DNA of 64,000 bases, from the NCBI RefSeq assembly GCF_002007215.1, contig NZ_MUHX01000003.1:62001-126000 (forward strand), in the 5' to 3' direction. Under the pieces are notes generated by a model. That model made no database searches. It saw nothing but the letters and a program-made list of their open reading frames with translations, and was not told the DNA's origin. Below, one piece after another: positions 52,869-61,720 of the stretch. How positions within the stretch are numbered: position 1 is the first letter of the stretch; each line of letters opens with the position of its first letter. This DNA is from Pyramidobacter sp. C12-8. Lineage in GTDB: Bacteria > Synergistota > Synergistia > Synergistales > Dethiosulfovibrionaceae. Made by a program: the position numbers and the translations under genes.

Positions 52869-53888
52869 ATGATCCAGCTCCGCGGCATCAAAAAAATCTA
52901 TCGCGCGCCCGACGGCCGTTCCGTCGAGGCGCTGTCGGGCATCGACCTGGACATCGCCGACGGCGAGATCTTCGGCATCATCGGCCTCTCGGGCGCGGGC
53001 AAATCGACGCTGCTGCGCACGATCAACCGCCTCGAAGAACCCAGCGGCGGACAGGTCGCCATCGACGGGCAGGAGATCACGGCGCTCGACGCGGGCGGAC
53101 TGCGGCTGGCGCGGCGCAAGATCGGCATGATCTTTCAGCACTTCAACCTGCTGGCCTCGCGAACGGTGGCGGGCAACGTCGCCTTTCCGCTGGAACTGGA
53201 AGGCTGGAAGCCGAAAGACATCAAAGACCGCGTCGCCGAAATGCTCGACGTCGTCGAGCTTTCCGACAAGGCCGGCAGTTACCCGTCGCAGCTTTCCGGC
53301 GGGCAGAAGCAGCGCGTCGCCATCGCCCGCGCGCTGGCGAACCGGCCGCACGTGCTGCTCTCCGACGAGGCCACCAGCGCTCTCGATCCCCGCACCACCA
53401 AATCGATCCTCGGCCTGCTGGCCGGCATCAACCGTCTCATGGGGCTGACGATCGTCGTCGTCACCCACGAGATGAACGTCATCCGCGAGATCTGCTCGCG
53501 CGTGGCCATCATCGAGTCGGGGCGCATCGTCGAGCAGGGAACGGTGAAAGAAATATTCCTGAACCCGCGCTCGAAAACGGCGCGCGAGTTCCTCGCCAAA
53601 CTGCCGCGCACCGGCTACGACGAAGGCGCGGGACTGCCCCGCGAGAGCGGCAAGCCGGTGGCGGTGCTGACCTTCGACGGCTCGGCGGCGGAAGCGCCCC
53701 TGATCTCGCAGACGATCAAGGCCACGGGGGCCGACGTCAACATTCTCGCCGGCGCTATCGACAGCCTCTACGTGTCGCGCGTCGGCACCCTCACGGTGCA
53801 GTTCGGCGGCGCGCCGCAGGTGATCGCCGCGGCGATGGACATGATCCGCGCCCATAACGTGCAGGTGGAGGTGGTCTGGAATGGCTAA
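52869..53888 (+). CDS. metN: Methionine ABC transporter ATP-binding protein MetN
   Basis: A 339-residue ABC ATPase: Walker A GLSGAGKST at 39-47, signature LSGGQKQRVAIARAL, Walker B VLLSDEATSALDP, and a C-terminal NIL domain (about 262-339) that senses methionine and inhibits transport. It drives D/L-methionine import with MetI and MetQ. ATG 52869 after GGAAGGTG. It overlaps metI by 8 bp and is under S-box control. Confidence 0.95.
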   Translation: MIQLRGIKKIYRAPDGRSVEALSGIDLDIADGEIFGIIGLSGAGKSTLLRTINRLEEPSGGQVAIDGQEITALDAGGLRLARRKIGMIFQHFNLLASRTVAGNVAFPLELEGWKPKDIKDRVAEMLDVVELSDKAGSYPSQLSGGQKQRVAIARALANRPHVLLSDEATSALDPRTTKSILGLLAGINRLMGLTIVVVTHEMNVIREICSRVAIIESGRIVEQGTVKEIFLNPRSKTAREFLAKLPRTGYDEGAGLPRESGKPVAVLTFDGSAAEAPLISQTIKATGADVNILAGAIDSLYVSRVGTLTVQFGGAPQVIAAAMDMIRAHNVQVEVVWNG

Positions 53889-54534
53889 AATCTTCGACCT
53901 ATTGGCCGGACCGACGCTGCAGACGCTCTACATGGTCGGCCTGTCGAGTCTGTTCGCGATCCTGCTGGGGCTGCCGCTGGGCATCGCCCTCACGCTGACC
54001 GAAAAGGGCGGCCTGTGCGAAAGCCGCTTTGCCGGCAAAGCGCTCGACGTCTTCGTCAACGTCTTTCGCTCCTTCCCGTTCATCATCCTCATGATCATCC
54101 TCTTCCCGCTCTCGCGGCTGATCGTGGGCACCACCATCGGCACCACGGCCGCCATCGTGCCGCTGTCGATCTCGGCCGCGCCGTTCGTGGGGCGCGTCGT
54201 GCAGAGCGCCCTCAAGGAAGTGGACCGCGGCGTGATCGAAGCCGCGCAGGCCATGGGCGCCGACGTCAGGACCATCGTCCTGAAAGTGATGATTCCCGAA
54301 GCGCTGCCCTCGCTGGCCGCGGGCGCGACGCTGACGGTCATCGCCATCGTCGGCAGCTCCGCCATGGCCGGGGCCATCGGCGGCGGCGGGCTGGGCGACG
54401 TGGCCATCCGCTACGGCTTCCACCGCTTCCGCAGCGACGTGCTGATCGCCGCCGTCGTCGTTATTATCGCCATTGTTCAAGGGATCCAATGGCTCGGTAA
54501 TAAAATCGTCCGGAATCTGAGCCGGAATCGATAA
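53881..54534 (+). CDS. metI: Methionine ABC transporter permease MetI
   Basis: A 217-residue inner-membrane permease with five helices: TLYMVGLSSLFAILLGLPLGIAL, VNVFRSFPFIILMIILFPLSR, and the coupling (EAA) loop EAAQAMGADVRTIVLKVMIPEALPSL. Forms the channel of the MetNIQ importer. Overlaps the end of metN. Confidence 0.95.
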   Translation: MAKIFDLLAGPTLQTLYMVGLSSLFAILLGLPLGIALTLTEKGGLCESRFAGKALDVFVNVFRSFPFIILMIILFPLSRLIVGTTIGTTAAIVPLSISAAPFVGRVVQSALKEVDRGVIEAAQAMGADVRTIVLKVMIPEALPSLAAGATLTVIAIVGSSAMAGAIGGGGLGDVAIRYGFHRFRSDVLIAAVVVIIAIVQGIQWLGNKIVRNLSRNR

Positions 54535-54560
54535 TTTATTTTTCGGGAGGTTTTGCTGCA

Positions 54561-55355
54561 ATGAAAAAAATCTGTGTTCTCGCTCTTACCGTTTCTCTGT
54601 GCTTCGCCGGCGCGTCCTTCGCCGGCACGCTGCGCGTCGGCGCCACGCCCACGCCTCACGCCGAGATCCTCGCCCAGGTCAGGGACGACCTCAAAGCCCA
54701 GGGCGTCGACCTGCAGATCGTGGAGTTCACCGACTACGTCACGCCCAACCTGGCGCTCAGCGACGGCGAACTCGACGCCAACTACTTCCAGCACCTGCCC
54801 TACCTGCAGAGCTTCTGCAAAGACCGCGGCCTCGATCTGGCCTCCGCCGCCACCATCCACGTAGAACCCATGGGGCTGTTCTCGAAGAAGTTCGCCACGC
54901 TCGAAGGGCTCAAAGACGGCGCGCTCATCGCCGTCCCCAACGATCCCACCAACTGCGGGCGCGCCCTGCTGCTGCTCCAGTCCGCCGGACTGATCAGGCT
55001 GGCGGCGGACAGCGGTCTCACCGCCACCGAGCTGGACGTCGAAGAGAACAAACACGGCTTCAAGTTCCGTTCGCTCGAGGCGGCCCAGCTGCCGCGCTCG
55101 CTCGACGACGTGGACGCGGCCGTGATCAACGGCAACTACGCACTGCCCGCCGGTTTCAACCCCGCCAAGGACGCCCTGCTCGTCGAAGGCGCCGATTCGC
55201 CCTACGCCAACGTCATCGCCGTCAAGGCCGGCAACGAGAACAACGCCGACGTGCAGGCGCTGATCAAAGCCCTGCAGAGCGACAAAGTTTCCAAGTACAT
55301 CCTCGGCGCCTACGCCGGCGGCGTACTGCCCGCGTTCGGCGGCCCCGCCAAGTAG
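54561..55355 (+). CDS. metQ: Methionine-binding protein MetQ
   Basis: A 264-residue binding protein of the NlpA/MetQ family: LRVGATPTPHAEIL, VEFTDYVTPNLALSDGELDANYFQHLPYL, IHVEPMGLFSKK, IAVPNDPTNCGRALLLL, and AAVINGNYALPAG. The signal peptide (1-21, cleavage SFA-G) lacks a lipobox Cys at the usual place, so it may be a free periplasmic protein rather than a lipoprotein. ATG 54561 after GGGAGG. It ends the metNIQ operon. Confidence 0.95.
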   Translation: MKKICVLALTVSLCFAGASFAGTLRVGATPTPHAEILAQVRDDLKAQGVDLQIVEFTDYVTPNLALSDGELDANYFQHLPYLQSFCKDRGLDLASAATIHVEPMGLFSKKFATLEGLKDGALIAVPNDPTNCGRALLLLQSAGLIRLAADSGLTATELDVEENKHGFKFRSLEAAQLPRSLDDVDAAVINGNYALPAGFNPAKDALLVEGADSPYANVIAVKAGNENNADVQALIKALQSDKVSKYILGAYAGGVLPAFGGPAK

Positions 55356-55437
55356 AAAAAAGGCAAACTGTTTTTTCGGCCATGCTGTTCCGCATCTTGC
55401 AGATCGGCATGGCTGCTTGTTTTCCGCCGCCTCAGCG

Positions 55438-55465
55438 CAAAAATGTTCCACGTGGAACATTTTTG
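55438..55465. promoter_or_regulatory. parS: parS centromere site 3
   Basis: TGTTCCACGTGGAACA at 55444-55459, within a 28-bp perfect palindrome with A5/T5 flanks. Non-coding, downstream of metQ. The A/T flanks could also let it serve as a terminator. Confidence 0.85.
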
Positions 55466-55523
55466 AAAAAGCGCCCGCGACAGTCTGCCGTACTGCGCTG
55501 ATGATGGAATACGAGGCGCGGCG

Positions 55524-55557
55524 TTTTCAATGACGCCTTTTCATTGAAAATCGGTAT
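55524..55557 (+). repeat. 34-bp dispersed palindromic repeat, copy 3
   Basis: TTTTCAATGACGCC with opposite arm TCATTGAAAA; perfect 10-bp arms, followed by TCGGTAT. The best-preserved copy of three. Confidence 0.7.
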
Positions 55558-55584
55558 CACAGAATCGAGCGGCAGTATTAAAGA

Positions 55585-55615
55585 GAGACGCGCCGAGTGC
55601 GGCGCGTCTCCTTTT
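55585..55615 (+). terminator. Rho-independent terminator
   Basis: GAGACGCGCC (55585-55594) pairs with GGCGCGTCTC (55601-55610), then CTTTT. It may end metNIQ transcripts. Confidence 0.75.
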
Positions 55616-55619
55616 ATGG

Positions 55620-55960
55620 GGGGGACAAAACGCGTCCGGCATGGGAAGTTATGGAGATCTTCTCCATCCACAACTTTTATTTTAAGAGTTTAAAATAAAA
55701 TCTTGCCTCTGACCCTTCATCACGTCACTTGAATCAAATAAGACAAAGCACATCATGTTTCTCTCGGAGAAGAAGGGAATGGGGATCTGATTCGTCAGAA
55801 ATAAAAGTCTCAAATTCAGTTTTCATCGCGTCACGCCGCAACTATAATTTATTCTGTATGCACGGAGCGTTTTCCCGTCTCATGGAATGAGGCATTTTGG
55901 CTCAAAACTATCATTTCTTAATTTTATTATTTTTTATAGCAATTTTTCCTTGCGCGCCGC
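55620..55960. other. AT-rich non-coding segment
   Basis: About 340 bp clearly more AT-rich than its surroundings with no credible gene. It contains a perfect A/T-only hairpin (11-bp arms at 55675-55685 and 55690-55700) and a small ATGGAGA/TCTCCAT hairpin at 55650-55666. No DnaA box cluster is seen. Confidence 0.5.
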
Positions 55961-55989
55961 TTGGTAATCTGATCGCTCCATGATAGAAT
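55961..55989 (+). promoter_or_regulatory. Promoter of the alpha/beta hydrolase gene
   Basis: TTGGTA (55961-55966), 17-bp spacer, TAGAAT (55984-55989), 115 bp before the start. Confidence 0.5.
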
Positions 55990-56103
55990 TAAATTAGTTA
56001 ATCACAAAGAAATACTTTCAAGGCTGTCTTCTTCATTTTCAAAAGATCGGTTTTTCTCTTTTGGAAGGATTCTCCGATCACGGGCAAAGGAGGTCGGGCG
56101 GAA

Positions 56104-57024
56104 ATGAACGCTGAAACGAAAATCACAGATGTCATCGCAAACGAAAATTTCAAGGGATATGGCCATCTCCTTTTTCCCGGGCGTCTGAGCGAATCCGACA
56201 AAAAACGCACGCTGGCGCAGATCGCGCCGCTGTTCCCCTATCATAGGCATTTGAGCGTCGACGTCACGTTGAACGTCCTCAACTCCATGCTCGCGCGGGA
56301 AAAGAACGGCGAGAAGATCTTCTACGACCTTTATTCCGACGAAGAGAAAGGCAGGGATCCGGCCAAGGCGGAGACGGGGCTGTTCTCTTTCCGCGGCGTC
56401 AAAAAAGCGCCGTTTGCCGTTATCTGCGCGGGAGGCAGCTTCCAATATGTCGCGTCGCTCCACGAGAGCCTGCCGCACGCGCTGGAGCTGAGCCGCATGG
56501 GATTCAACGCCTTTACGCTCCACTATCGGACCGAAAGTCTCGAAGCCGCCTGCGAAGATCTGGCGGCGGCGATCACGCAGATCTTCGCCCATGCGGAAGA
56601 GCTCAACGTCGGCACGGAGTGTTATTCGCTCTGGGGCAGCTCGGTCGGCGCCCATATCGCCGCCTATCTGGCCTCGTACGGGCCGCACGGTTTCGGCGGC
56701 GCGCAGCTGCCGCGCCCCGGCACGCTGGTGCTGCAGTACACCGGGCACACCAATCACACCCGCCGGGAACCGCCCACCTACGTCTGCGTGGGCGAAAACG
56801 ATCCCGTCTGCGACTGGCGGGTGATGAAAAAGCGTCTCGACGCGCTGGCGGCCTGCGGCATCGACACGGAATTCCACAAGTACCCGCATCTCGGACACGG
56901 CTTCGGCCTCGGCATCGGCACGGAAGCCGAGGGCTGGATCGCCAGCGCCGCCGCGTTCTGGAAGCGCCATCTGCCCCGGCGGATGCTGCGCGTGCTCAGC
57001 CGCTTCGAAGCCGCGGCCGTCTGA
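56104..57024 (+). CDS. Alpha/beta-hydrolase, esterase/lipase-like
   Basis: A 306-residue protein with the alpha/beta-hydrolase core from about residue 100. FAVICAGGSFQYVAS resembles an oxyanion HGGG region, LWGSSVGAHIAAY holds the nucleophile elbow (Ser180), GENDPVCDW supplies the acid, and HLGHGFG the catalytic His. It resembles acetyl-esterases of the xylan-esterase/Aes type. The N-terminal 95 residues are an unassigned cap. Divergent in function from its convergent IclR neighbour; no signal peptide, so cytoplasmic. Confidence 0.8.
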   Translation: MNAETKITDVIANENFKGYGHLLFPGRLSESDKKRTLAQIAPLFPYHRHLSVDVTLNVLNSMLAREKNGEKIFYDLYSDEEKGRDPAKAETGLFSFRGVKKAPFAVICAGGSFQYVASLHESLPHALELSRMGFNAFTLHYRTESLEAACEDLAAAITQIFAHAEELNVGTECYSLWGSSVGAHIAAYLASYGPHGFGGAQLPRPGTLVLQYTGHTNHTRREPPTYVCVGENDPVCDWRVMKKRLDALAACGIDTEFHKYPHLGHGFGLGIGTEAEGWIASAAAFWKRHLPRRMLRVLSRFEAAAV

Positions 57025-57027
57025 TCG

Positions 57028-57082
57028 GCGACAAAAAAATCCGGCGCTCCTGTCGTGCGGGAGCGCCGGATTTTTTTGTCGC
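57028..57082. terminator. Bidirectional terminator
   Basis: 23-bp perfect arms at 57028-57050 and 57060-57082 with A7 and T7 runs; separates the converging hydrolase and iclR genes. Confidence 0.88.
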
Positions 57083-57098
57083 CGGAAATTTCTTCGGT

Positions 57099-57839
57099 TC
57101 ACGAATCGAGGATACTTTTTCGCAGTCGGGCGGCGGCTTTCTGAAGGACGCCGCGAAACGCCTCGAACTGCGGCACCACGGAATTTTTCGCGCCGCCGAT
57201 GGCCAACACCGCCATGACCGTCCCATCGGGGTTCAGGATCGGCGCCGCCGCTTCGGCGGTTTCCGGCACCAACTCTTCGACGCTGACGGCATAACGCTTC
57301 TCTCTGATCTTCTCGATCTCCGCCAGCAGCTCTTTGGAGCCGGTGATCGTCGCGGACGTGTAGCTTTTCGGCTCGGAATAGACGATGTACTTCTGCAGCG
57401 GCTCGGGCGCGAAAGCCAACAGCGCCTTGCCCGCCGCGCCGGCGTGCAGGTCGAACAGCTTCGCGCGACGGCCCGCGAGCGCGGGCGCGTCTTCGGGCAA
57501 AGACGCGGCGACGCTGAGACCGCTGAACCCGTCGAGCGTGCACAGAGACACGCTTTGCCCGGTCTGATTGCACAACGCCTTCAGCAGATCCTGGGACTGG
57601 TTGACCAACGCCAGACGAAGCGCCCAGCCGTTCGACTGGCCGAGCAGCTTGTAACCGATCCGATAGCCCTGCGTCCTCTTGTCCTGCGCGACCCAGCCGT
57701 TCTCTTCCATTCCTGACAGAAAACGCTGGACCGTGCTCTTGGGAATACCCGTCCGCATCCCCAGCTCGCGGACGCCGAGCTCGCCGCCGTCGGCGAGCAG
57801 CGTCTCGATGAGCGCCATGATGTTGCGCGTAGAATTCAT
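57099..57839 (-). CDS. IclR-family transcriptional regulator
   Basis: A 246-residue regulator: N-terminal winged helix (about 5-65: LGVRELGMRTGIPKSTVQRFLSGMEENGWV) and a C-terminal IclR effector domain (about 75-240; DLHAGAAGKALLAFAPEP, VAVSVEELVPETAEAAAPI-like core, MAVLAIGG). ATG 57839 after GAGAGAGGAG. Control target is unknown; a tandem 9-bp repeat overlapping its transcription start suggests autoregulation. Confidence 0.9.
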   Translation of the reverse strand: MNSTRNIMALIETLLADGGELGVRELGMRTGIPKSTVQRFLSGMEENGWVAQDKRTQGYRIGYKLLGQSNGWALRLALVNQSQDLLKALCNQTGQSVSLCTLDGFSGLSVAASLPEDAPALAGRRAKLFDLHAGAAGKALLAFAPEPLQKYIVYSEPKSYTSATITGSKELLAEIEKIREKRYAVSVEELVPETAEAAAPILNPDGTVMAVLAIGGAKNSVVPQFEAFRGVLQKAAARLRKSILDS

Positions 57840-57879
57840 GGAACCTGCTCCTCTCTCGCTCTGAAAATTGCTGTGAACA

Positions 57880-57930
57880 TTCTATGATTTCTATGATCAA
57901 AATATAGCATTTCGCAGACATAACTGTCAA
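57880..57930 (-). promoter_or_regulatory. iclR promoter with tandem operator
   Basis: On the minus strand TTGACA (57930-57925), 18-bp spacer, TATATT (57906-57901). Two perfect TTCTATGAT repeats (57880-57888, 57889-57897, plus-strand reading) lie at the expected start point. Confidence 0.6.
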
Positions 57931-58115
57931 GCGCGCCGCAGGAGCTTTTCAGCGTCGGGCAGCCGACGTGCGGCAAAGATTTTTACATTATAGAACTTTT
58001 GGGAGCGATTTCCATAAGATATATCAATTTCTGTCCCTTTTTCAACATTATGCGCATCTTACGAAAATATAAAAATGAAAAATCCGTTTAAAAGGAGCGA
58101 CGGTTGAAGCGGTTT

Positions 58116-59063
58116 TTATTCGTCGTGATTCCGTGGCGGCAGGATCGCGAAGCGCACTTCGCCGCCGATCTCGCGCGCCGGTTCGGCGGCGCTGGGCATG
58201 GAGGCGCGCAGCGTCTGCCCCTGCCAGTCGATGATCCAGTCCGTCGAGGCGCCGAGGAACGCGCGCGAGACCAGCGTTCCGACCAGCGGACCGTCTTCCG
58301 CGATGGCGATCTGGTCGGGGCGGAGCAGCTCGCGCTTCCCTTCCAGGATCACGGGGAACGCGTCGCCGATAAAATCGGCGGCGAAATCGCTGCGCGGCGA
58401 AAAATAGACTTCTTCGGGCGTGCCCACCTGCATGAGCCGCCCTCCCTGCATCAGCGCCACGCGGTCGGAGATCGACAGCGCTTCCTCCTGGTCGTGCGTG
58501 ACGTACAGCGCCGTGATGCCGAACGCCTTTTGCAGCGAACGGATCTCGGCGCGCATGCGCACGCGCAGCCGCGCGTCGAGACTCGAGAGCGGTTCGTCGA
58601 GCAGCAGCACCCGCGGGCTGAGGATCAGCGCCCGGGCGAGAGCCACGCGCTGCTGCTGGCCGCCCGACAGTTCCTGCACGCGCGCCCTTTGATAGCCGTC
58701 CAGACCGACGCGCTCCAACATTTCCGCCGCGCGCCGCAGCCGCTCCGCGCGGGGCGTTCCGCGCACGCGCAGGCCGTAGGCGACGTTTTCCTCCACGCTC
58801 AGGTGCGGAAACAGCGCGTGACTCTGAAACACGGTCGCCGTAGGACGTTTCTCCGGCGGCAGCGCCGAAACGTCGCGCCCGTCGAGCATGACGCGCCCCG
58901 AATCGGGAAACAGGAATCCGCCGGCGATCTGCAGCGTCGTCGTCTTGCCGCAGCCCGAAGGTCCCAGCAGCGTCAGCAGTTCGCTTTTTTCCAGCGCCAG
59001 CGTCAAACCGTCGAGAGCTTTCGCTTCGCCGTAACTGAACGACACGTTCTCGAATGAAAGCAT
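58116..59063 (-). CDS. ABC transporter ATP-binding protein, iron(III)/phosphonate type
   Basis: A 315-residue ABC ATPase: Walker A GPSGCGKT at 34-41, signature LSGGQQQRVALARAL, Walker B VLLLDEPLSSLDA, switch His in VTHDQEEAL, and a C-terminal TOBE-like domain (about 235-315). The closest families are FbpC/PotA-type ATPases. One base separates it from the permease gene. Completes a SBP-permease-ATPase operon. Confidence 0.92.
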   Translation of the reverse strand: MLSFENVSFSYGEAKALDGLTLALEKSELLTLLGPSGCGKTTTLQIAGGFLFPDSGRVMLDGRDVSALPPEKRPTATVFQSHALFPHLSVEENVAYGLRVRGTPRAERLRRAAEMLERVGLDGYQRARVQELSGGQQQRVALARALILSPRVLLLDEPLSSLDARLRVRMRAEIRSLQKAFGITALYVTHDQEEALSISDRVALMQGGRLMQVGTPEEVYFSPRSDFAADFIGDAFPVILEGKRELLRPDQIAIAEDGPLVGTLVSRAFLGASTDWIIDWQGQTLRASMPSAAEPAREIGGEVRFAILPPRNHDE

Positions 59064-60686
59064 TCAACCTCTCCTTTCGCTGATTTTCCAGGCCAGCGCG
59101 TTGACCGCCAAAATCGCCGCGATCAGCAGCGAGGCCATCGCCGAGGCGTCGCCGTACTTGCCGCTGTTGATCGACTCGAACAGCTCCACCGCCGCCACGC
59201 GCGCGTAGGGGCTGACCAGGAAGATGATCGGCCCCGTACTGGTCATGGCGGCGCTGAAAGCGTTGATGAACGACACCAGCATAAACGGACGCAGCAGCGG
59301 CAGTAGCATGTCGCGCAGCACGCGCCCCTGGCCGCCGCCGAGGTCGCGCACGGCCAGTTCCAGCTCGGGATTGATTTGAGCCAATCCCGCCTGCGCCGAC
59401 CACGTCGACGGCGAAAGCTGGCGGAACAGGCAGTTCATGGCGATCAAAAAGCCGGCGGGAACCTCCCACGGTAGCGACGACGACACCAGCAGATAACCCA
59501 CGCCGAAAAACGTTCCCGGCACGAGGTAGGGCAGTTCGATCAGCACGCGCGCGCCGCGCCGCAGCGCCTCGGGGGCGCGGTCCAGCAGCCGCGCCAGCGC
59601 CGCTCCCAGCACCGCGCCGCCCAGCCCCGCCGCAACGGAACAGGCCAGGCTGCGCGCGAAACCGTTGCCGCTGAAGTTCCACAGGCTGCGCAGATGCGCC
59701 GTCGTCAGCGTGAAGTCGGCTCCCCACGTCTTTGTGACGCTGCCGGCGAAGATCAGGCCGTAGACCGCCGTTTCCAGAGCGACGAACCCCCACGCCGCCG
59801 CTTCCGGCAGCCAGCCGGACGGGCCGCGCAGGCGCAGCGAGCGCGTTCCCGCCAGCCGCAGCGAAAAGTTCCGCCCGCGCGCCTCGCGCCGCACCGCCAA
59901 CAGCAGCAGCGACGGCAGCACCAGCAGCGCGTTCATGGCGCAGGCCAGCGGGAAATCGCCGACGCCGATCAGCGTGTTGTACGCCTTCGACGCCAGCACC
60001 TGAAACCTCCCGCCCACGAACAGCGGCGTGCCGAAATCGGAGAGCGAGCGCACGAAGACCATCAGCGCCGCGGCGGCCAGCCCGGGACGCGCCAGCGGCA
60101 GGCTGACGCCCAGCAGCGTGCGCAGCGGCGAAGCGCCCAGATCGAGCGAGCCCCGCTCCAAAGCGCCGTCCACCTGATGGAACGACGCCGCCGCCAGCAG
60201 CGTGGCGACGCCCAGCTGCGACAGCGCTTCCATCATCACCACGCCGTGAAAGCCGTAGGGATTCCATTCCAGCCCCAGCAGCCGCCAGGTGATCAGCCCG
60301 CGGCGTCCGAAGAGCATCAGATACGACATCGAACCGACGAACGGCGGCGAGATCGTCGACAGCACCAGCACCGCCGTCAGCAGTTTGCGTCCCGCCGCCG
60401 CGCCGTACAGCAGCTTCACGGCCAGCAGCGACGCCAGCGGCAGCGTGACCGCCGTCACGGCGGCGGCCACGCCGAAGCTGTTCAGCACCAGCGGCCAGTT
60501 TTTTCCCAAAAGCCCGCGCCACGCCGAAAGCGACCACTGCCCGTCCGCCAGCAAACTTTCGCGCAGCACCGCCGCCACGGGCCACAGCGCAAAAAGGAGG
60601 ACGCCGCCCCCCGCCAGGAGCCAGAGTGCCAGCTCCGCGCCGGAGAGCGCGCGTCCTCTTCTTTGCGCCGGATTATTTGGAGCCAA
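59064..60686 (-). CDS. ABC transporter permease, two-module (FbpB-like)
   Basis: A 540-residue permease formed from two fused BPD_transp_1 modules, about 12 helices, as in FbpB/SfuB-type iron transporters. Coupling loops are ERGSLDLGASPLRTLLGVSLPLARPGL and ELAVRDLGGGQGRVLRDMLLPLLRPFM. Start TTG at 60686 overlaps the upstream binding-protein gene by 14 bp, with AGGAG just upstream; a later start would cut off the first helix. Confidence 0.9.
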   Translation of the reverse strand: MAPNNPAQRRGRALSGAELALWLLAGGGVLLFALWPVAAVLRESLLADGQWSLSAWRGLLGKNWPLVLNSFGVAAAVTAVTLPLASLLAVKLLYGAAAGRKLLTAVLVLSTISPPFVGSMSYLMLFGRRGLITWRLLGLEWNPYGFHGVVMMEALSQLGVATLLAAASFHQVDGALERGSLDLGASPLRTLLGVSLPLARPGLAAAALMVFVRSLSDFGTPLFVGGRFQVLASKAYNTLIGVGDFPLACAMNALLVLPSLLLLAVRREARGRNFSLRLAGTRSLRLRGPSGWLPEAAAWGFVALETAVYGLIFAGSVTKTWGADFTLTTAHLRSLWNFSGNGFARSLACSVAAGLGGAVLGAALARLLDRAPEALRRGARVLIELPYLVPGTFFGVGYLLVSSSLPWEVPAGFLIAMNCLFRQLSPSTWSAQAGLAQINPELELAVRDLGGGQGRVLRDMLLPLLRPFMLVSFINAFSAAMTSTGPIIFLVSPYARVAAVELFESINSGKYGDASAMASLLIAAILAVNALAWKISERRG

Positions 60687-61665
60687 AGCGCTCCTGCCAG
60701 GCGGCGAGCACGCGCTTGCGCTGCGCCCCGCCCTCGACCACGTCGGCCTTGACCAGGTTGGAATCGCGCATCGCCTGCACCGCGGGAGCCAGCTTCACGC
60801 CGGGACGGATCGGAGCCTGCGTGGTGTACTTGGCCAGCGTCTCCTGCCCCTTCGCCGACAGCACCCAGTCGATCAGCGCCTTGCCGGCCTCGGGATTGCG
60901 CGCGCCCTTGAACAGCGCCACGGGCGCGATGTACCACGGCACGCCGTCGGCCGGGAACGCCGTCTCGATCGTGTAGCCCTCGCCCTTCAGCTTTTCGCCG
61001 GTGTCGAACGGAGCCACGGCGATCGCCGCTTCGCCCGTACTGACCTTGTTGGCCGGCTCGGCGCCGCGTTTGGAGTAGTAGGGCACGTTGGCGTCGATGC
61101 CCTCGAGCAGCTTCCAGCCCTCTTCCTCTCCCTTCGCGGAGAGGATCGCCCAGACCATGGCGTAAAACGTGCCGCTCACGGCCGGCGTGGCCATCAGCAC
61201 TTCGCCCTTGTAGACGGGGTCCGTCAGATCCTGCCAGCTGCGCGGCATGGGCAGGTTCTTCTTGGCCATGATCTCGCTGTTGACGACGAAGTCGACCGCG
61301 CCCAAAGAAATGCCGCTCCAATAGCCATCGGCGTTATAGAACATCGGGTCGTACGCGGCGCGTTCGGGCGACGCGTACGGTTTGAGGAACCCCTCGCCGG
61401 CCGCCGCCACGTAGCTGTCCAGACCGCCGCCGAACCACACGTCGGCCTGCGCCTTGCCCTTGGCCGCGCGCAGGCGGGTCAGGACCTCTCCCGACGACAT
61501 GGCCAGATACTCCACTTCGATGCCCGTGTCCTTCGTGAACTCCTGAAGGATGCCGTCAACGCCCGTGTAGGCGATGAAGATGCTGAGTTTCTTCTCCTCG
61601 GCGCCGACGGCCGGGACCGCCAGCATCATCACAGCCGCCGCCAACGCTCCAAACTTTTTCGACAT
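60673..61665 (-). CDS. ABC substrate-binding protein, Fe(III)-type family
   Basis: A 330-residue periplasmic protein with signal peptide 1-22 (VPAVGA-E). KLSIFIAYTGVDGILQEFTKDTGIEVEYLAMSSGEVLTRLRAAKGKAQADVWFGGGLDSYV and AYDPMFYNADGYWSGISLGAVDFVVN are typical of the AfuA/FutA iron and 2-aminoethylphosphonate-binding group. The paired tyrosines (YYSKRG) could bind iron, but the ligand is uncertain. First gene of the transporter operon, 55 bp after the PHP gene. Good AAGGAGG ribosome site. Confidence 0.9.
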   Translation of the reverse strand: MSKKFGALAAAVMMLAVPAVGAEEKKLSIFIAYTGVDGILQEFTKDTGIEVEYLAMSSGEVLTRLRAAKGKAQADVWFGGGLDSYVAAAGEGFLKPYASPERAAYDPMFYNADGYWSGISLGAVDFVVNSEIMAKKNLPMPRSWQDLTDPVYKGEVLMATPAVSGTFYAMVWAILSAKGEEEGWKLLEGIDANVPYYSKRGAEPANKVSTGEAAIAVAPFDTGEKLKGEGYTIETAFPADGVPWYIAPVALFKGARNPEAGKALIDWVLSAKGQETLAKYTTQAPIRPGVKLAPAVQAMRDSNLVKADVVEGGAQRKRVLAAWQERFGSK

Positions 61666-61720
61666 GCAGAGACCTCCTTAAACTGATACGCGCCGCTTGC
61701 CGCGGCGCGGAAAAACCGTT

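Noticed and set aside
55618-55624. G7 tract as a second phase-variation site
   Set aside because: It is short, follows a terminator and is far from any start codon.
55620-55960. Possible oriC in the AT-rich patch near parS
   Set aside because: Only two weak DnaA-box-like sequences with two mismatches each, no box cluster, and no dnaA or dnaN nearby.
58048-60585. 845-residue open frame overlapping the ABC permease and ATPase
   Set aside because: Arg/Gly/Ala-rich composition and no motifs. The other frame encodes a clear permease and ATPase. High third-position GC creates long empty shadow frames across this genome.
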